Positions 17,057 through 27,314 of a stretch of DNA of 64,000 bases are shown here, piece after piece. Numbering within the stretch: position 1 is the stretch's first letter; each line of letters opens with the position of its first letter. The notes beneath the pieces were generated by a model. The model saw only the letters and a program-made list of their open reading frames with translations, had not been told where the DNA came from and made no database searches. Location: positions 54,283 to 118,282 of the forward strand of contig JAUYRZ010000053.1 in assembly GCA_030695565.1 (NCBI GenBank), written 5' to 3'. The position numbers were made by a program, and so were the translations under genes. This DNA comes from Archangium sp. (GTDB lineage Bacteria; Myxococcota; Myxococcia; Myxococcales; Myxococcaceae).

Positions 17057-18103
17057 TCAGAAGTTCACTGCGACACCGAGGCTGATCACGTGCCGCAGGT
17101 AGAGAAACTCGTTCTGGGGCAAGAACCCCAGGAAGCCCGCGTACCGAACGTCGAGATCGAAGTGTTTGCTCAGCGGCTTCACCAACTTCACCGTGAGCGA
17201 CGAAACGTTCTCGTCCTCCTCGAGCACGGTGAGATCCGGTGAGAGGTACACCCCTTCGGGAAACACCGCCGGTTGCCAGGTGATGCTGGTGAGCAAGGTC
17301 AGCTCCCAGGGCAGGCGAAAGCCGCCGGTCGCGTTGAGCCGGTGCCGCTGCACGCTCTCGCCGAACGAGTTCGAAGCCTGATCGAAGTACGAGTAGCTGA
17401 AGGTGAAGTGAAACGGCCCGCGGAAGGAGTAGCTCGCGCCCCCGCCGAACACGTTGTCCGCTCGCACCCGCGGCGCTGCAGGCTCGCTGCCCTCGGGCAA
17501 CGGGCGATCTCGCGCGGTGCCGTTGTAGGTGCGCGGGTTGTACGAGCCGAACAACGAGACCGAATGGCGCCGGTTGATCCGGTAGCGCGCGGACACGGTG
17601 CCGTCGGGGCCCCAGAAGCTGTACTCGAAGCGGTTGTAGAAGAGAAAGCGGTGCGCGTTGAGCTGCGCTCGCAGGTCGACCGCGGCATCGGGGAAGAAGT
17701 CGAGCACCGCTCCGCCGACGAGATCCGTGTAGTCGCGCTCAGCCCCGCGCCGGTCGCGCGCCCGCCCCGAGAGGCCGAAGGCGAAGTACTTCAGGAACGA
17801 GACGGTGGCCTCCAGCTGCGCCGCCTGCACCACCGTGTCTTCGGTGGGGAGCAGCACGAACTTGCGGCCGCTCACGTCGTAGCTGCCGACGATCCGCACG
17901 CGCTCGCCGATGCGCAGAATGCCTTCGAGCTGGCCCAGGCCGAAGAAGAAGAGATCGGGCTCGGTGGCTCGTTCGGTGGAGACGAAGTCACGCCGTGCGT
18001 TCGTGTCGATCGCAGGGCCCACCCACAACCGCGCGCGCCCCTGGAAGTCGGCCGCCGACGCGGTCGTCGTCAGCAGCAGCAGCAAGGTGAACGAGCGTCG
18101 CAC
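17057..18103 (-). CDS. Outer-membrane beta-barrel-like protein
   Basis: A 348-residue protein. A signal peptide (FTLLLLLTTTASAADF) is followed by alternating polar/aromatic strands throughout, such as FEYSFWGPDGTVSARYRIN and FHFTFSYSYFDQ. It ends in VAVNF, with the C-terminal Phe typical of barrel proteins recognised by BamA. The start is uncertain between tandem GTG codons at 18106 and 18103. The longer frame to 18178 runs into a family B repeat and is not likely translated. No ligand-binding motif was seen. It may be a porin-like or structural barrel. Confidence 0.75.
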   Translation of the reverse strand: MRRSFTLLLLLTTTASAADFQGRARLWVGPAIDTNARRDFVSTERATEPDLFFFGLGQLEGILRIGERVRIVGSYDVSGRKFVLLPTEDTVVQAAQLEATVSFLKYFAFGLSGRARDRRGAERDYTDLVGGAVLDFFPDAAVDLRAQLNAHRFLFYNRFEYSFWGPDGTVSARYRINRRHSVSLFGSYNPRTYNGTARDRPLPEGSEPAAPRVRADNVFGGGASYSFRGPFHFTFSYSYFDQASNSFGESVQRHRLNATGGFRLPWELTLLTSITWQPAVFPEGVYLSPDLTVLEEDENVSSLTVKLVKPLSKHFDLDVRYAGFLGFLPQNEFLYLRHVISLGVAVNF

Positions 18104-18144
18104 CACGAGGGGGCGGAACTTAGCCAACCCGGCGATCGAAACCA

Positions 18145-18213
18145 CACCGTTCACCCCGAGAGAAGTCGAAGGGGTCACTTCCGGCGCTCGACTCCGCTCG
18201 GGAAGAACGGTGG
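18145..18213. repeat. Family B inverted repeat (copy 1)
   Basis: It starts CCGTTCACCCCGAGAG with GTCGAAGGGGTC, and closes with CGCTCGACTCCGCTCGGG and GAACGG. The ends are inverted and it lies between two same-strand genes. Confidence 0.75.
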
Positions 18214-18220
18214 GGCGGGA

Positions 18221-19303
18221 TCACTTCAGCTGCGAAGCGCGCTGCTGCAGCTCGTCAGCCTTCTTCTTGAGCTGACCGGCGAGCCCCTGCAGGCGAAGCC
18301 GCTCGACCTCGAGGTCATCCAGGTCGTCATCGCCACCCGAAATTGCCCGCGCTCCACCGACTTGAACGCGCGCATCGGAAGCGGTGGTCACCCGGATGCT
18401 CGACGAATCGAGGCCGGTGTCGAACGAGGTGCCCTCGTTGCTGCGGTTGGGAGCGCCGGGAAGACCGACCCCCGCCGTCTGAGGGCTCGCGTTGCTGAAA
18501 GAAGAGCCGGCGGTGGTGTCGGCGGTGGCCGCAGGGGGAGGCGCGGCGTTCTCCTGCTGAGCTCCTCCACTGGTGGGGGCGGTGGACGGGGTGGTGACCG
18601 TGCGCTGCACGCGCAGGCGGCGATCTCCATCGTCGAACATCGACTCTTCACCCATGAAGCGCTGCACCCGGCGATCGAGCTCGACCTCGTCACGGCGTTC
18701 GGCGATGCGGGCCTCGAGCGACTTGAGCTCGCGGCGCAGCTTCTCTTCGTTGTCGCGCAGCAGGTCGGCCTGCTCCAGCAGCTCTTCCGGGTCGTCGCTG
18801 GGACGCACGGCGTCGAGGGTGGGAATCTTCGAGGCCGGCAACGTCTGGCGGAGCGCATCACGCTCGGCGCGCAGCTTGCGCAGCTGGGCGATGAGGCCTT
18901 TGCGAACCGTGCGGTCACCCTGGCGATCGAACTCGGAGCGCACCCGCGTCAGCTCGGAGGAAAGGCCGTCGAGCAGCGCCATGTTGGCGAGCTCGAGCTC
19001 GGCTTCCCGGCCGTTGACCTGCGTGGCCAGCGCGCTGAGGGCGCCCGACAGCTCCTGGCTGCGCTTGAGCGCCGCGTCGAGCTCACCACCGGGGAGCAGC
19101 TTGCCCCTGGAGGCCGCCTTCAAGGTCTCGATCCGCGAAGAGAGCGTGGAGAGCTCGTTGCGCTGCTTGAGCTGCTCGGCCCGAAGCGCCGTCACCTGGT
19201 CCCGCGCGCCCCGGCTGCCCGAACGAAGGGCGTCGAGTGACCCCGCCGCCCAGACCGGGAAGGCGAAGAGGCAGGCGGTGAGGAGGACGGCGCTCAGCTT
19301 CAT
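18221..19303 (-). CDS. Secreted coiled-coil protein
   Basis: A 360-residue protein. A signal peptide (MKLSAVLLTACLFAFPVWAA) is followed by about 200 residues of heptad-rich helix (LRAEQLKQRNELSTLSSRI, LRDNEEKLRRELKSLEARI). Then comes a Ser/Thr/Pro/Ala linker, an acidic DDDLDDLE patch and a short final coil ending ASQLK. The start at 19303 is chosen because it gives the signal peptide. It is likely a periplasmic structural or scaffold protein. No enzyme motif was seen. It is divergent from truB with about 135 bases between them. Confidence 0.75.
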   Translation of the reverse strand: MKLSAVLLTACLFAFPVWAAGSLDALRSGSRGARDQVTALRAEQLKQRNELSTLSSRIETLKAASRGKLLPGGELDAALKRSQELSGALSALATQVNGREAELELANMALLDGLSSELTRVRSEFDRQGDRTVRKGLIAQLRKLRAERDALRQTLPASKIPTLDAVRPSDDPEELLEQADLLRDNEEKLRRELKSLEARIAERRDEVELDRRVQRFMGEESMFDDGDRRLRVQRTVTTPSTAPTSGGAQQENAAPPPAATADTTAGSSFSNASPQTAGVGLPGAPNRSNEGTSFDTGLDSSSIRVTTASDARVQVGGARAISGGDDDLDDLEVERLRLQGLAGQLKKKADELQQRASQLK

Positions 19304-19437
19304 GATGGGGACTCTCTTGAGCAACGGCGGTGCCAAGAGGCAAGGCCCAATCGCACCGAAAACCAACCCTTTGGCCCGATGTGCGACAGTCCCTTCCCCA
19401 TGAAAAAACCGGTGATCGACAGTTTTCCGAGGCGCGC

Positions 19438-20310
19438 GTGAAACGACCCCCCTCGGCGCTCTGGCGGGTGCACAAGCCGCCCGGCGTCAGCAGCGCTTCG
19501 CTGGTCGATGATTTCCGCCAAACGCACGGGGGGAATTTTACCTTGAAGGTGTCTCACGGGGGAGTGCTCGACCCCTTCGCGGAGGGCCTGGTGCTGCTGT
19601 TGGTGGGCGCCGCCAATCGCCTGTTCGAGGCGCTGCACGAGGTGCCCAAGACCTACGTGGCGCAGGTGCGTTGGGGCCTGGAGACGGACACGGGCGACGC
19701 CGGCGGGCGTGAAGTGCGGCGCGGTGATGCGAACGGGCTCACGCCTGATCAGCTCGACGCGGCGCTGATCAGCTTTCGCGGGTGGACCGCGCAGACGCCG
19801 CCCGCCACCAGCAACAAACGGGTCGATGGCGAGCGCGCGTACGTGAAGGCCCACCGCGGAGAAGAGGTGGTCTTGCCGCCGCAGCAGGTCTACCTGCACT
19901 CGGCGAAGTGGCGCTCGCACGAGTTGCCCATCAGCAGCACGCTCGAGGTGGTGGTGCGCGGTGGTTTCTACGTGCGCAGCCTGGCCACCGGGCTCGGGCG
20001 CGCGCTCGGGGTGGGGGCCCACCTGTCGGCGCTCAACCGAACCGCGATCGGCAGCTACGAAGACGTGCACCTGCCGGTTCAGCACATCGGGCGCGACGTC
20101 TTGCCGTGGTTGCCCTCGATGGAGCTGAACGACGCCCAGTGGGGCGAGCTCAAACGGGAGGTGAACCCCCAGGTGCTCCGCACGCCGGGAACGTGGGCCT
20201 TACCCGAGGGGTTTCCCACGCCGACCGCGGGCGTGCGCGCCCTGCACCAGGGGCGGCTGGTCGCGTTGATCAGGAACGGGCCGCCGCTGCTGCTCCCCGG
20301 TGGAATCTAA
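19438..20310 (+). CDS. truB: TruB-family tRNA pseudouridine synthase
   Basis: A 290-residue protein from the GTG at 19438. It has the TruB landmarks KPPGVSSASLV, GGVLDPFAEGLVLLLVG with the catalytic Asp in LDPFA, PKTYVAQVRWGLETDTGDAGG, and a GGFYVRSLATGLGRALG motif. TruB isomerises U55 in the T-loop of most tRNAs. The usual K.GH.G.LDPLA reads KVSHGGVLDPFA, slightly divergent. The gene is not in the common rimP-nusA-infB-rbfA-truB operon, so it may be a relocated or second copy. The longer frame to 19330 overlaps the divergent promoter region and lacks a good ribosome binding site. Confidence 0.85.
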   Translation: MKRPPSALWRVHKPPGVSSASLVDDFRQTHGGNFTLKVSHGGVLDPFAEGLVLLLVGAANRLFEALHEVPKTYVAQVRWGLETDTGDAGGREVRRGDANGLTPDQLDAALISFRGWTAQTPPATSNKRVDGERAYVKAHRGEEVVLPPQQVYLHSAKWRSHELPISSTLEVVVRGGFYVRSLATGLGRALGVGAHLSALNRTAIGSYEDVHLPVQHIGRDVLPWLPSMELNDAQWGELKREVNPQVLRTPGTWALPEGFPTPTAGVRALHQGRLVALIRNGPPLLLPGGI

Positions 20311-20336
20311 GGTCGGGGAGAGGGGCCAACAGTCGA

Positions 20337-21464
20337 CTACGCCGCGGCCTGGGTCTCCAGGTGGTAGTCGATGCTGACGAACGCCTTGCCGGGCTTGGCG
20401 AAGTAATAGCCCTGCATCAGATCGACGCCGAGGTTGCGCAGGGTGGCCAGCTCCTTGGCCGTCTCGATGCACTCGGCGATCACCCGCAGGCCCATGCGTT
20501 TCGAAAGATCCACCACCGCGGCGACGATCAACTGGTTGACGCCCGAAGTGTCGATGTCGCGCACCAACGAGCCGTCGAGCTTCACGAACTCCGGCTGAAT
20601 GCGCGCCAGCGTGGTGAGCCCCGCGTAGCCGGCGCCGAGATCGTCCACCGCCACGCGATAGCCCAGCGCGCGCAGCGCTTCGACGTGGCGGTTGAGCGCT
20701 TCGTCGTGGGTGACCGACGCGCGTTCGGTGATCTCCAGCACCACCCGGCGGGCGAAGGCGGCCAGCGGTGCGCTGCGTTCATACAGCTCGGGGTCCTCCA
20801 AATCTGCGGGGTGCAGGTTCACGAACACGTCGACGTCATCGGCGAGCATGGGCAGTTCGTGCGCCACCGAGCGGCGAACCGCGCGGCCCAGGTCGAACAG
20901 GCGGCCGGTCTTCTCGGCCAGCTCCAGCACGTCGGGCGGCCCCTTCACCTCGGGCGTGGTGGTGCGCAGCAGCGCCTCGTAAGCGAGCGGGCGCTGCTTC
21001 GAGAACTCCACGATGGGTTGGTACGCCATCCACAGACCCTCGAGCGCGCGATCGAGCCGGCGATGCAGGCTCGCGATGTCGTCCGAGCCCACGCGCCGCT
21101 TCACCGCTTCGCAGACGGTGTTCACGAAGACGTCGATGTCGAAGGGTTTGGGCAGGTACTTGTGCACGCCCAGATCGATGGCCGTGATGGCCGACTCGAT
21201 GGTGGGAGCGCCGGTCATCAACACGAAGGGCACGGTGGCGTCGCAGCTGCGCGCGGCCCGCAGCAAGCCCAGGCCGCTCAGGTCAGGCATGCAGAAGTCA
21301 GAGACGATGGTGTCGTAGCGGCGCTTCTCGATCAGCGCGAGGGCGTGCGTCGGGTTGTTGGCGGTCTCCACCGTGAGACCCGCCCGGCGCAACAAGCTGC
21401 TGCACACCCGCAAGAACAGATCGTCATCATCCACCACGAGAACGCGGCCAGTCGAAATCGTCAT
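20337..21464 (-). CDS. Receiver-EAL response regulator (c-di-GMP phosphodiesterase)
   Basis: A 375-residue protein. An N-terminal receiver domain has VVDDDD, acceptor Asp in SDFCMPDLSG and Lys in YLPKPFD. From about residue 140 there is an EAL domain. It retains YEALLR, FVNLHP, LEITERAS, DDLGAGYAGL, KLDGSLV, AECIET and QGYYF. The metal and catalytic residues therefore look complete and it should hydrolyse cyclic di-GMP to pGpG. The start at 21464 is supported by an AGGAGG Shine-Dalgarno eight bases upstream. Same strand and direction as the NtrC-type regulator next door, with 121 bases between. Confidence 0.9.
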   Translation of the reverse strand: MTISTGRVLVVDDDDLFLRVCSSLLRRAGLTVETANNPTHALALIEKRRYDTIVSDFCMPDLSGLGLLRAARSCDATVPFVLMTGAPTIESAITAIDLGVHKYLPKPFDIDVFVNTVCEAVKRRVGSDDIASLHRRLDRALEGLWMAYQPIVEFSKQRPLAYEALLRTTTPEVKGPPDVLELAEKTGRLFDLGRAVRRSVAHELPMLADDVDVFVNLHPADLEDPELYERSAPLAAFARRVVLEITERASVTHDEALNRHVEALRALGYRVAVDDLGAGYAGLTTLARIQPEFVKLDGSLVRDIDTSGVNQLIVAAVVDLSKRMGLRVIAECIETAKELATLRNLGVDLMQGYYFAKPGKAFVSIDYHLETQAAA

Positions 21465-21585
21465 TTGGGGAACTCCTCCTCGTCCCCACAGCAATGGTGG
21501 TGCCGCTCGGATCAGCCCGAAAACAGTGCGGCTGCCGCGGGTCCCCATGCACCCGGCGGGTCCTGCCGCGGTGGTCAGCTTCGGC

Positions 21586-23007
<1,422 letters not shown>

Positions 23008-23030
23008 GACGGGTCGTATACTCCCTCTCC

Positions 23031-23052
23031 TTGCGAAAGCGGGGAGAGCGGA
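23031..23052. repeat. Family A hairpin, degenerate (copy 2)
   Basis: It reads CTCCCTCTCCTTGCGAAAGC then GGGGAGAG, a short stem without the CCCTCACCC block. It lies between the NtrC-type regulator gene and the next minus-strand gene. Confidence 0.55.
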
Positions 23053-23059
23053 GCCGGCG

Positions 23060-23677
23060 CTACTTGCTCAGCCGGCACTCGGTGCCATCGACCTTGAGGG
23101 TGTACCGGGTGCCCCACAGCCCCTGCTGAATCAGCAACGCGACATCCTGCTTGCCAACCTGGCCGGTGATGGTCTTCGTCTGCCCGACGTTGACGTCCTG
23201 TTCGTCGCCCACCTTGCGATCGTCGACCAGCAGCATCGCGCGAACGCCCGTCAGTCGCGGCCCTCCGTGCACCTCGACCTCCAGGCCGCCGCAGCTCGCC
23301 TGCAGCCGATCCGAAAACCCGCTGGAGAACGTGCCCCCTTTTTTCTTCCTCTTCTCCGTGGGCTCGGCTTCTGGCCGCTCCGGAGGAGGAGGCGGCGGGG
23401 CCTCAGCCGTCTTCTTCGGCGCCGCCTTGCCGCCCGCCACACACCCGGTGCCGGTGACGAAGTGCATGCCCGCCGGGCACGAGGTGTCGATGATCGCCAC
23501 GCACTTGCCGCCTTCGAAGTGAGTGCCGCCCGGGCAGGCGACCTTCGGGCCCACGTTGGCGACACACCCCTTGTCCTTCACGAAGTGCATGCCCGCGGGG
23601 CAATCGATCTTCACTTCAGGATCGGCGAGGGCGACGGCGCTGAACGCGCAGACGGCGAGAGCGGCGAGTCGGATCAT
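23060..23677 (-). CDS. Secreted protein with [12 protein letters not shown] Cys repeats
   Basis: A 205-residue protein. The signal peptide is [15 protein letters not shown]. Residues 25-85 hold three related short repeats ([44 protein letters not shown]), each probably closed by one disulfide. A Lys/Pro-rich linker follows, then a C-terminal beta-rich domain ending [11 protein letters not shown]. The repeated unit is seen in secreted delta-proteobacterial proteins, but its function is unknown to me. Confidence 0.72.
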   Translation of the reverse strand: MIRLAALAVCAFSAVALADPEVKIDCPAGMHFVKDKGCVANVGPKVACPGGTHFEGGKCVAIIDTSCPAGMHFVTGTGCVAGGKAAPKKTAEAPPPPPPERPEAEPTEKRKKKGGTFSSGFSDRLQASCGGLEVEVHGGPRLTGVRAMLLVDDRKVGDEQDVNVGQTKTITGQVGKQDVALLIQQGLWGTRYTLKVDGTECRLSK

Positions 23678-23695
23678 CAGGCTCGCTTTACTCGA

Positions 23696-23732
23696 TCCCC
23701 TCTCCCTTCGGGAGGGGCTGGGTGAGGGCGGT
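23696..23732. repeat. Family A hairpin repeat (copy 3)
   Basis: CCCCTCTCCCTTCGGGAGGGG followed by CTGGGTGAGGGC. It lies between divergent genes (23677 minus, 23751 plus), so it may sit in the 5' leader of the Nudix gene. Confidence 0.75.
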
Positions 23733-23750
23733 GCGTGCTAATCACACCGC

Positions 23751-24296
23751 ATGCCTCTGGCCGAGCTGCTGACCGCCCACCACCCAACCGACGAAAAGGA
23801 ATCGGCCGACCGGGCAGAAATGATCAGGTCAGCCGCTTCTCTTTCTGAGCCCTTCTCCCGAGATCAATTCCCCGCGCACTTCACGGGAAGCGCCGTGGTG
23901 ATCACCCCCGACGGCGAGAAGGTCTGCCTGGTTCTCCACGCGAAGCTCAAACGCTGGCTGCAACCCGGTGGTCACGCCGACGCGATCGACGCAGGTTCGA
24001 TGGAAGCCACCGCGCTCCGCGAAGCGCGCGAAGAAACCGGCTGCGACGTCACGCTTCACCCGACGGCCCCGCGTCCACTCGACGTCGACGTGCACGTGAT
24101 CCCCGCAAGAAAGTCTGACCCCGAGCACCGTCACCTCGACGTGCGCTACCTCGTGATCGCCACGAACCCCGACGCGCTCGCGCACGATCCCAACGAGTCG
24201 CACGGAGCGCAGTGGCTCAGCTGGAAAGACGCGATCGCCAGAGCCGATGAAGCGCCGCTCCGTCGCATGTTGGAAAAGGCGAGGGCGCACCGATGA
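23751..24296 (+). CDS. Nudix hydrolase
   Basis: A 181-residue protein. The Nudix core is present as LQPGGHAD followed by ALREAREETGCD. The first Glu of the canonical GX5E is not at its usual place, as in the GGHxD subgroup of Nudix proteins, while the metal-binding REAREETG part is intact. It is expected to cleave a nucleoside diphosphate linked to another group; the substrate is unknown. Its stop codon overlaps the next ATG (ATGA), so it leads a short operon of three genes. Confidence 0.87.
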   Translation: MPLAELLTAHHPTDEKESADRAEMIRSAASLSEPFSRDQFPAHFTGSAVVITPDGEKVCLVLHAKLKRWLQPGGHADAIDAGSMEATALREAREETGCDVTLHPTAPRPLDVDVHVIPARKSDPEHRHLDVRYLVIATNPDALAHDPNESHGAQWLSWKDAIARADEAPLRRMLEKARAHR

Positions 24297-24829
24297 ACCG
24301 AGCCGTGCTGCTGCTGTTGACCTTGAGCACCACGGCCCTGGCGCAAGCCAAAGTTCCGCAACGCACAGCCGACAGCGAGTGCACCGCGGGCACGTTCACC
24401 GTGGCCGGCCTGCGCGTTTGCAACCTTCATGACGCGCTCAGCTCAGTGCCGCTGGTCTTCGTGAACGGCCACTTCGAGCGCCTCGACTTGACCGCATCGC
24501 CCGGCGAGACCGCAGGCCACGGCTGGGTGGGGCTGGTGTCGTCGAAGAAGCCGGCACGGTGGGTCGGCGTGCTCGACTGGCAGGTCGAATCGAGCGGCGA
24601 AGCGCTGGTGCTCCTGGTCACGAACGACGCGGGCAAGAGCTGGGTGCGGTTGCCCGCGGTGAAGAAGCCGCACTACCTCGCCACCTTTCGTTCGCTCGAG
24701 CTGAAGACCACGAAGCAGTGGATCCTGAAGATCGCGCTCGATGACTGCGGCGATTGCGGGGTTCCCCTTGGTACACGCGTCTACGAGACGCACGACGCGG
24801 GTGGACACTGGGCACCACTCCTGCGCTAG
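24293..24829 (+). CDS. Small secreted protein
   Basis: A 178-residue protein with signal peptide MNRAVLLLLTLSTTALA, four to six Cys (SECTAGT, RVCNLHD, DDCGDCG) and beta-rich sequence including GKSWVRLP, reminiscent of a sialidase/Asp-box-like turn (S.D.G..W appears as TNDAGKSW). The family is not recognised. It is translationally coupled to the Nudix gene by a four-base overlap. Confidence 0.68.
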   Translation: MNRAVLLLLTLSTTALAQAKVPQRTADSECTAGTFTVAGLRVCNLHDALSSVPLVFVNGHFERLDLTASPGETAGHGWVGLVSSKKPARWVGVLDWQVESSGEALVLLVTNDAGKSWVRLPAVKKPHYLATFRSLELKTTKQWILKIALDDCGDCGVPLGTRVYETHDAGGHWAPLLR

Positions 24830-24839
24830 CTTGCCGGCC

Positions 24840-25658
24840 ATGAAGATTCCTCCCTCGACGCCGAAGGCCGCACCGAGCACGCAGTCGGTCCCGACCAGCA
24901 AGCCCACGGGAGCCGCCGCGCTCGCCAACGCCGGCGTCGCCCTCTCGACGGAGGCCTTCCGCCCTGCAGCCGGTGGCGCGACCCCGACCGACATCGAAGG
25001 CGGCTACACCGCGCCCACCAAGGTCGAGAGCCCGTTCTCTGCCGACGAGAAGGCGGCCCTGTCGAAGAAGATCCCCTGCCCGGCGCTCGCCGGCATGTTC
25101 AACGCGGGCATGCTCAAGGTCGAGAAGGACGGCACGGTGAAGATCCCCGATCTCGAGCGGGCGCTCAGCCAGCTGGGTCCCTCGGCCACGGTGCGCAAGG
25201 TGCTCACCAACGGCGCCGACAAGACCGACGACGTGAAGGGCCAGTTCAACCTCTTCAAGCTCAACGGCAGCAACCTCGATCACACCGGCAGCAGCGGCAT
25301 CCGCCAGAACGGCGTGCACCCGGAGCGTTTTGAGCTGCTGATGAAGTTCAGCAAGAGCGGCGACACCCTGACCGCCAGGGATCTCGCCGACGCCGCTGAG
25401 CACTTCGCGAAGGAAGACCCGGGTCTCCGCGGGCGCGTCACGCAGCTCGCCGAGATGACCATCGTGCTCAACGTCTTCGGCCGCCACGCGCCCGATGGCT
25501 CGCGCTACTTCACGCGCGAAGACGCCAAGCAGCTCTTCGTCAACGGCCAGATTCCCTCGAGCTGGTCGCCCCCGATGGTGCCCGGCAAGGTCGGCCTCGG
25601 TGACGTGCTCGGTGGAACCGCGCTGGGCGTGTTCCGTCAGCTCATCAACGGGAACTGA
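24840..25658 (+). CDS. Heme-thiolate peroxygenase/chloroperoxidase-like protein (Peroxidase_2 family)
   Basis: A 272-residue protein. After a Ser/Thr/Pro/Ala-rich leader of about 60 residues comes IPCPALAGMFNAGML with Cys80. This corresponds to the PCPxLNxLANHG motif in which Cys is the proximal heme ligand of fungal chloroperoxidase and unspecific peroxygenases. About 60 residues later, LNGSNLDHTGSSGIRQ (residues 141-156) matches the HN.IEHDASLSR segment, but the catalytic EHD reads LDH. YFTREDAKQLFVNGQIPSSW (223-242) resembles the C-terminal FF..ERFP..GW motif. The match is by eye across three ordered motifs. No secretion signal was seen. It lies 10 bases after the preceding gene. Confidence 0.65.
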   Translation: MKIPPSTPKAAPSTQSVPTSKPTGAAALANAGVALSTEAFRPAAGGATPTDIEGGYTAPTKVESPFSADEKAALSKKIPCPALAGMFNAGMLKVEKDGTVKIPDLERALSQLGPSATVRKVLTNGADKTDDVKGQFNLFKLNGSNLDHTGSSGIRQNGVHPERFELLMKFSKSGDTLTARDLADAAEHFAKEDPGLRGRVTQLAEMTIVLNVFGRHAPDGSRYFTREDAKQLFVNGQIPSSWSPPMVPGKVGLGDVLGGTALGVFRQLINGN

Positions 25659-25738
25659 CAGCGAGTCGAAGTCAGGCAGAACGCTGTTCCTTCCGGCGAA
25701 GGCGGGGTCTCGCTGGAGGAACGGCGGCAGGCGGCCTG

Positions 25739-26476
25739 TCACACGTGATCGTCGAGCAGCCGGCCGGTGCTCGGACCTGCGCCATCGGCCAGCTTCCGAA
25801 GCATGACGAGGGTGGTGGGAAACCGATCCTGCACCGCCTGCTGCGCCGCCAACGCCTCGCGCGCACCGGGCCAGGCTTTCCACAGCAGGCTCAACACGCC
25901 GAAGACTGCAGATGCACCGAGCAGCCAGGGCCACGCAGCCGACCACGCGCTCCACCCCGAGTTGAGCACGCCCACCAGCGAGGCGATGCCGCCGATGCCG
26001 GTGAGCAGTACGAGCGCGCCGGTGATCAACCCGAGCGCTTCACTCGCCCTCGAGCCTGACGGGCTCGTCTTGCGTGCGGCGCGTTCAGCCAGCGCTTCGA
26101 CCAGCTCGCCCCACTGCATCTCGCGCAGGGTGATCTCGTAGCGGCCGGGCGTGACCTCCAGCACCTGTTCCGGCGCACGCGCGAGGTGCTCGAACGGCGC
26201 GAAGCAGAGCCGGCCGGTAGGTACTTCCAGCAAGCCCGTCACCGCGGTGCCCGCGCGCTTCTCCATCGACCGCGGCACGGCTTCGCCTTCGAGGAAGACG
26301 CGGAAGAAGGCCTCACCGTCTCCGAACGCGCGCCCGGTGAGATGACCTGCTTTCACCTCGGCCTCGAGCGAGTCGAACCACGTCGAATCCTCCTGGGCTG
26401 CGAGCGACTTCACCGCGCCGGGATCGAAGATCAGCTGAAACCCCGCATCGGTGAAGCACTTGAAGTCGCGAGGCAC
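25739..26476 (-). CDS. Membrane protein downstream of ung, unknown function
   Basis: A 245-residue protein starting at a GTG two bases after the ung stop codon, so it is co-transcribed. The first 140 residues are soluble and beta-rich (CFTDAGFQLIFDPGAVKSL, GRAFGDGEAFFRVFLEGE). Two hydrophobic segments follow (ALGLITGALVLLTGIGG, WPWLLGASAVFGVLSLL) and a helical tail. No family is recognised. The gene lies inside a much longer open frame whose upstream part is a shadow of ung. Confidence 0.65.
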   Translation of the reverse strand: MPRDFKCFTDAGFQLIFDPGAVKSLAAQEDSTWFDSLEAEVKAGHLTGRAFGDGEAFFRVFLEGEAVPRSMEKRAGTAVTGLLEVPTGRLCFAPFEHLARAPEQVLEVTPGRYEITLREMQWGELVEALAERAARKTSPSGSRASEALGLITGALVLLTGIGGIASLVGVLNSGWSAWSAAWPWLLGASAVFGVLSLLWKAWPGAREALAAQQAVQDRFPTTLVMLRKLADGAGPSTGRLLDDHV

Positions 26477-26478
26477 TC

Positions 26479-27147
26479 TCAGAGGCTCCAGTCGATCGGC
26501 GCCTCGAGCAGCGAGTTCACCTTCGTGAAGAGCTTGTCCTTCGTCACCGCGTCGACGAACGCGCGCCCGTTGAGCGGAGAGGGGTGGGGCGCTGCGACGA
26601 TGGGGTGCTGCGTGCCCAGCGACTCGACCAGCTTGAGCGCGGGCTTGCCGAAGCAGAGGAAGACCACCTTTCGAGGTGAGCTCGCGACGTGACGGAGCAC
26701 GGCGGTGGTGAAGGCTTCCCACCCCTTCTTCTGGTGCGACTGCGGCGTCTTCTCTCGCACCGTCAGCACCGCGTTGAGGAGCAACACGCCGCGTCGTGCC
26801 CACGGCGTGAGATCTCCGTTCGACGGCAGGGGCAACCCGAGATCCGCTTGCAGACCGAGGAACACGTTCTTGAGCGAGGCGGGGACCTTCACTTCTTTGG
26901 TGACGGAGAAGGCGAGGCCGTTCGCGTTGCCGGCGGTCGGGTAGGGGTCCTGACCGAGGAGGACCACTCGAACTTCTTTGGGCGGCGTGAGCTCGAGCGC
27001 GGCGAAGACCTGTGGCTTTGGCGGGAAGACGACTTGATCCCGCCACTCGGTGTCGAGGAACTCGCTCAGCTCGGTGAACGAGCTGGCGGAGGTGGCTTCG
27101 GACAACGGGGCCTTCCACGCCTGGGGCACGAGCTCGGGGAGCGACAT
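26479..27147 (-). CDS. ung: Uracil-DNA glycosylase
   Basis: A 222-residue family-1 UDG with the water-activating loop GQDPYP (catalytic Asp67), a GVLLLNAVLTVR core motif, and the C-terminal minor-groove loop HPSPLNG (His188). It removes uracil from DNA to start base-excision repair. Length and motifs are canonical. It heads a two-gene unit with the membrane protein behind it. Confidence 0.97.
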   Translation of the reverse strand: MSLPELVPQAWKAPLSEATSASSFTELSEFLDTEWRDQVVFPPKPQVFAALELTPPKEVRVVLLGQDPYPTAGNANGLAFSVTKEVKVPASLKNVFLGLQADLGLPLPSNGDLTPWARRGVLLLNAVLTVREKTPQSHQKKGWEAFTTAVLRHVASSPRKVVFLCFGKPALKLVESLGTQHPIVAAPHPSPLNGRAFVDAVTKDKLFTKVNSLLEAPIDWSL

Positions 27148-27170
27148 GTGTTGGCGGATAGCAGGTTTAC

Positions 27171-27209
27171 GCCCTCACCCTGACCCTCTCCCGGCGGCGG
27201 GAGAGGGGA
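27171..27209. repeat. Family A hairpin repeat (copy 4)
   Basis: CCCTCACCCTGACCCTCTCCC, then a GGCGGC loop and GGGAGAGGGGAG. The perfect nine-base stem lies upstream of ung and of the plus-strand gene at 27315. The rest of 27148-27314 shows nothing recognisable. Confidence 0.85.
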
Positions 27210-27314
27210 GTGCGCATGCTCCACCTGAGCACGACAGGTTGCTGCCAACGTCGCTTGCAAAAGCCGTTGATTCAGCCGCTTGGGGCTGGCCCGCCGCCTG
27301 CTTTGCCACCCTGC

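Noticed and set aside
17273..19240. Long plus-strand open frame (about 655 residues)
   Set aside because: It is the antisense shadow of the beta-barrel and coiled-coil genes, whose signal peptides, motifs and repeat boundaries lie on the minus strand. Its composition is Arg/Glu-rich without domains.
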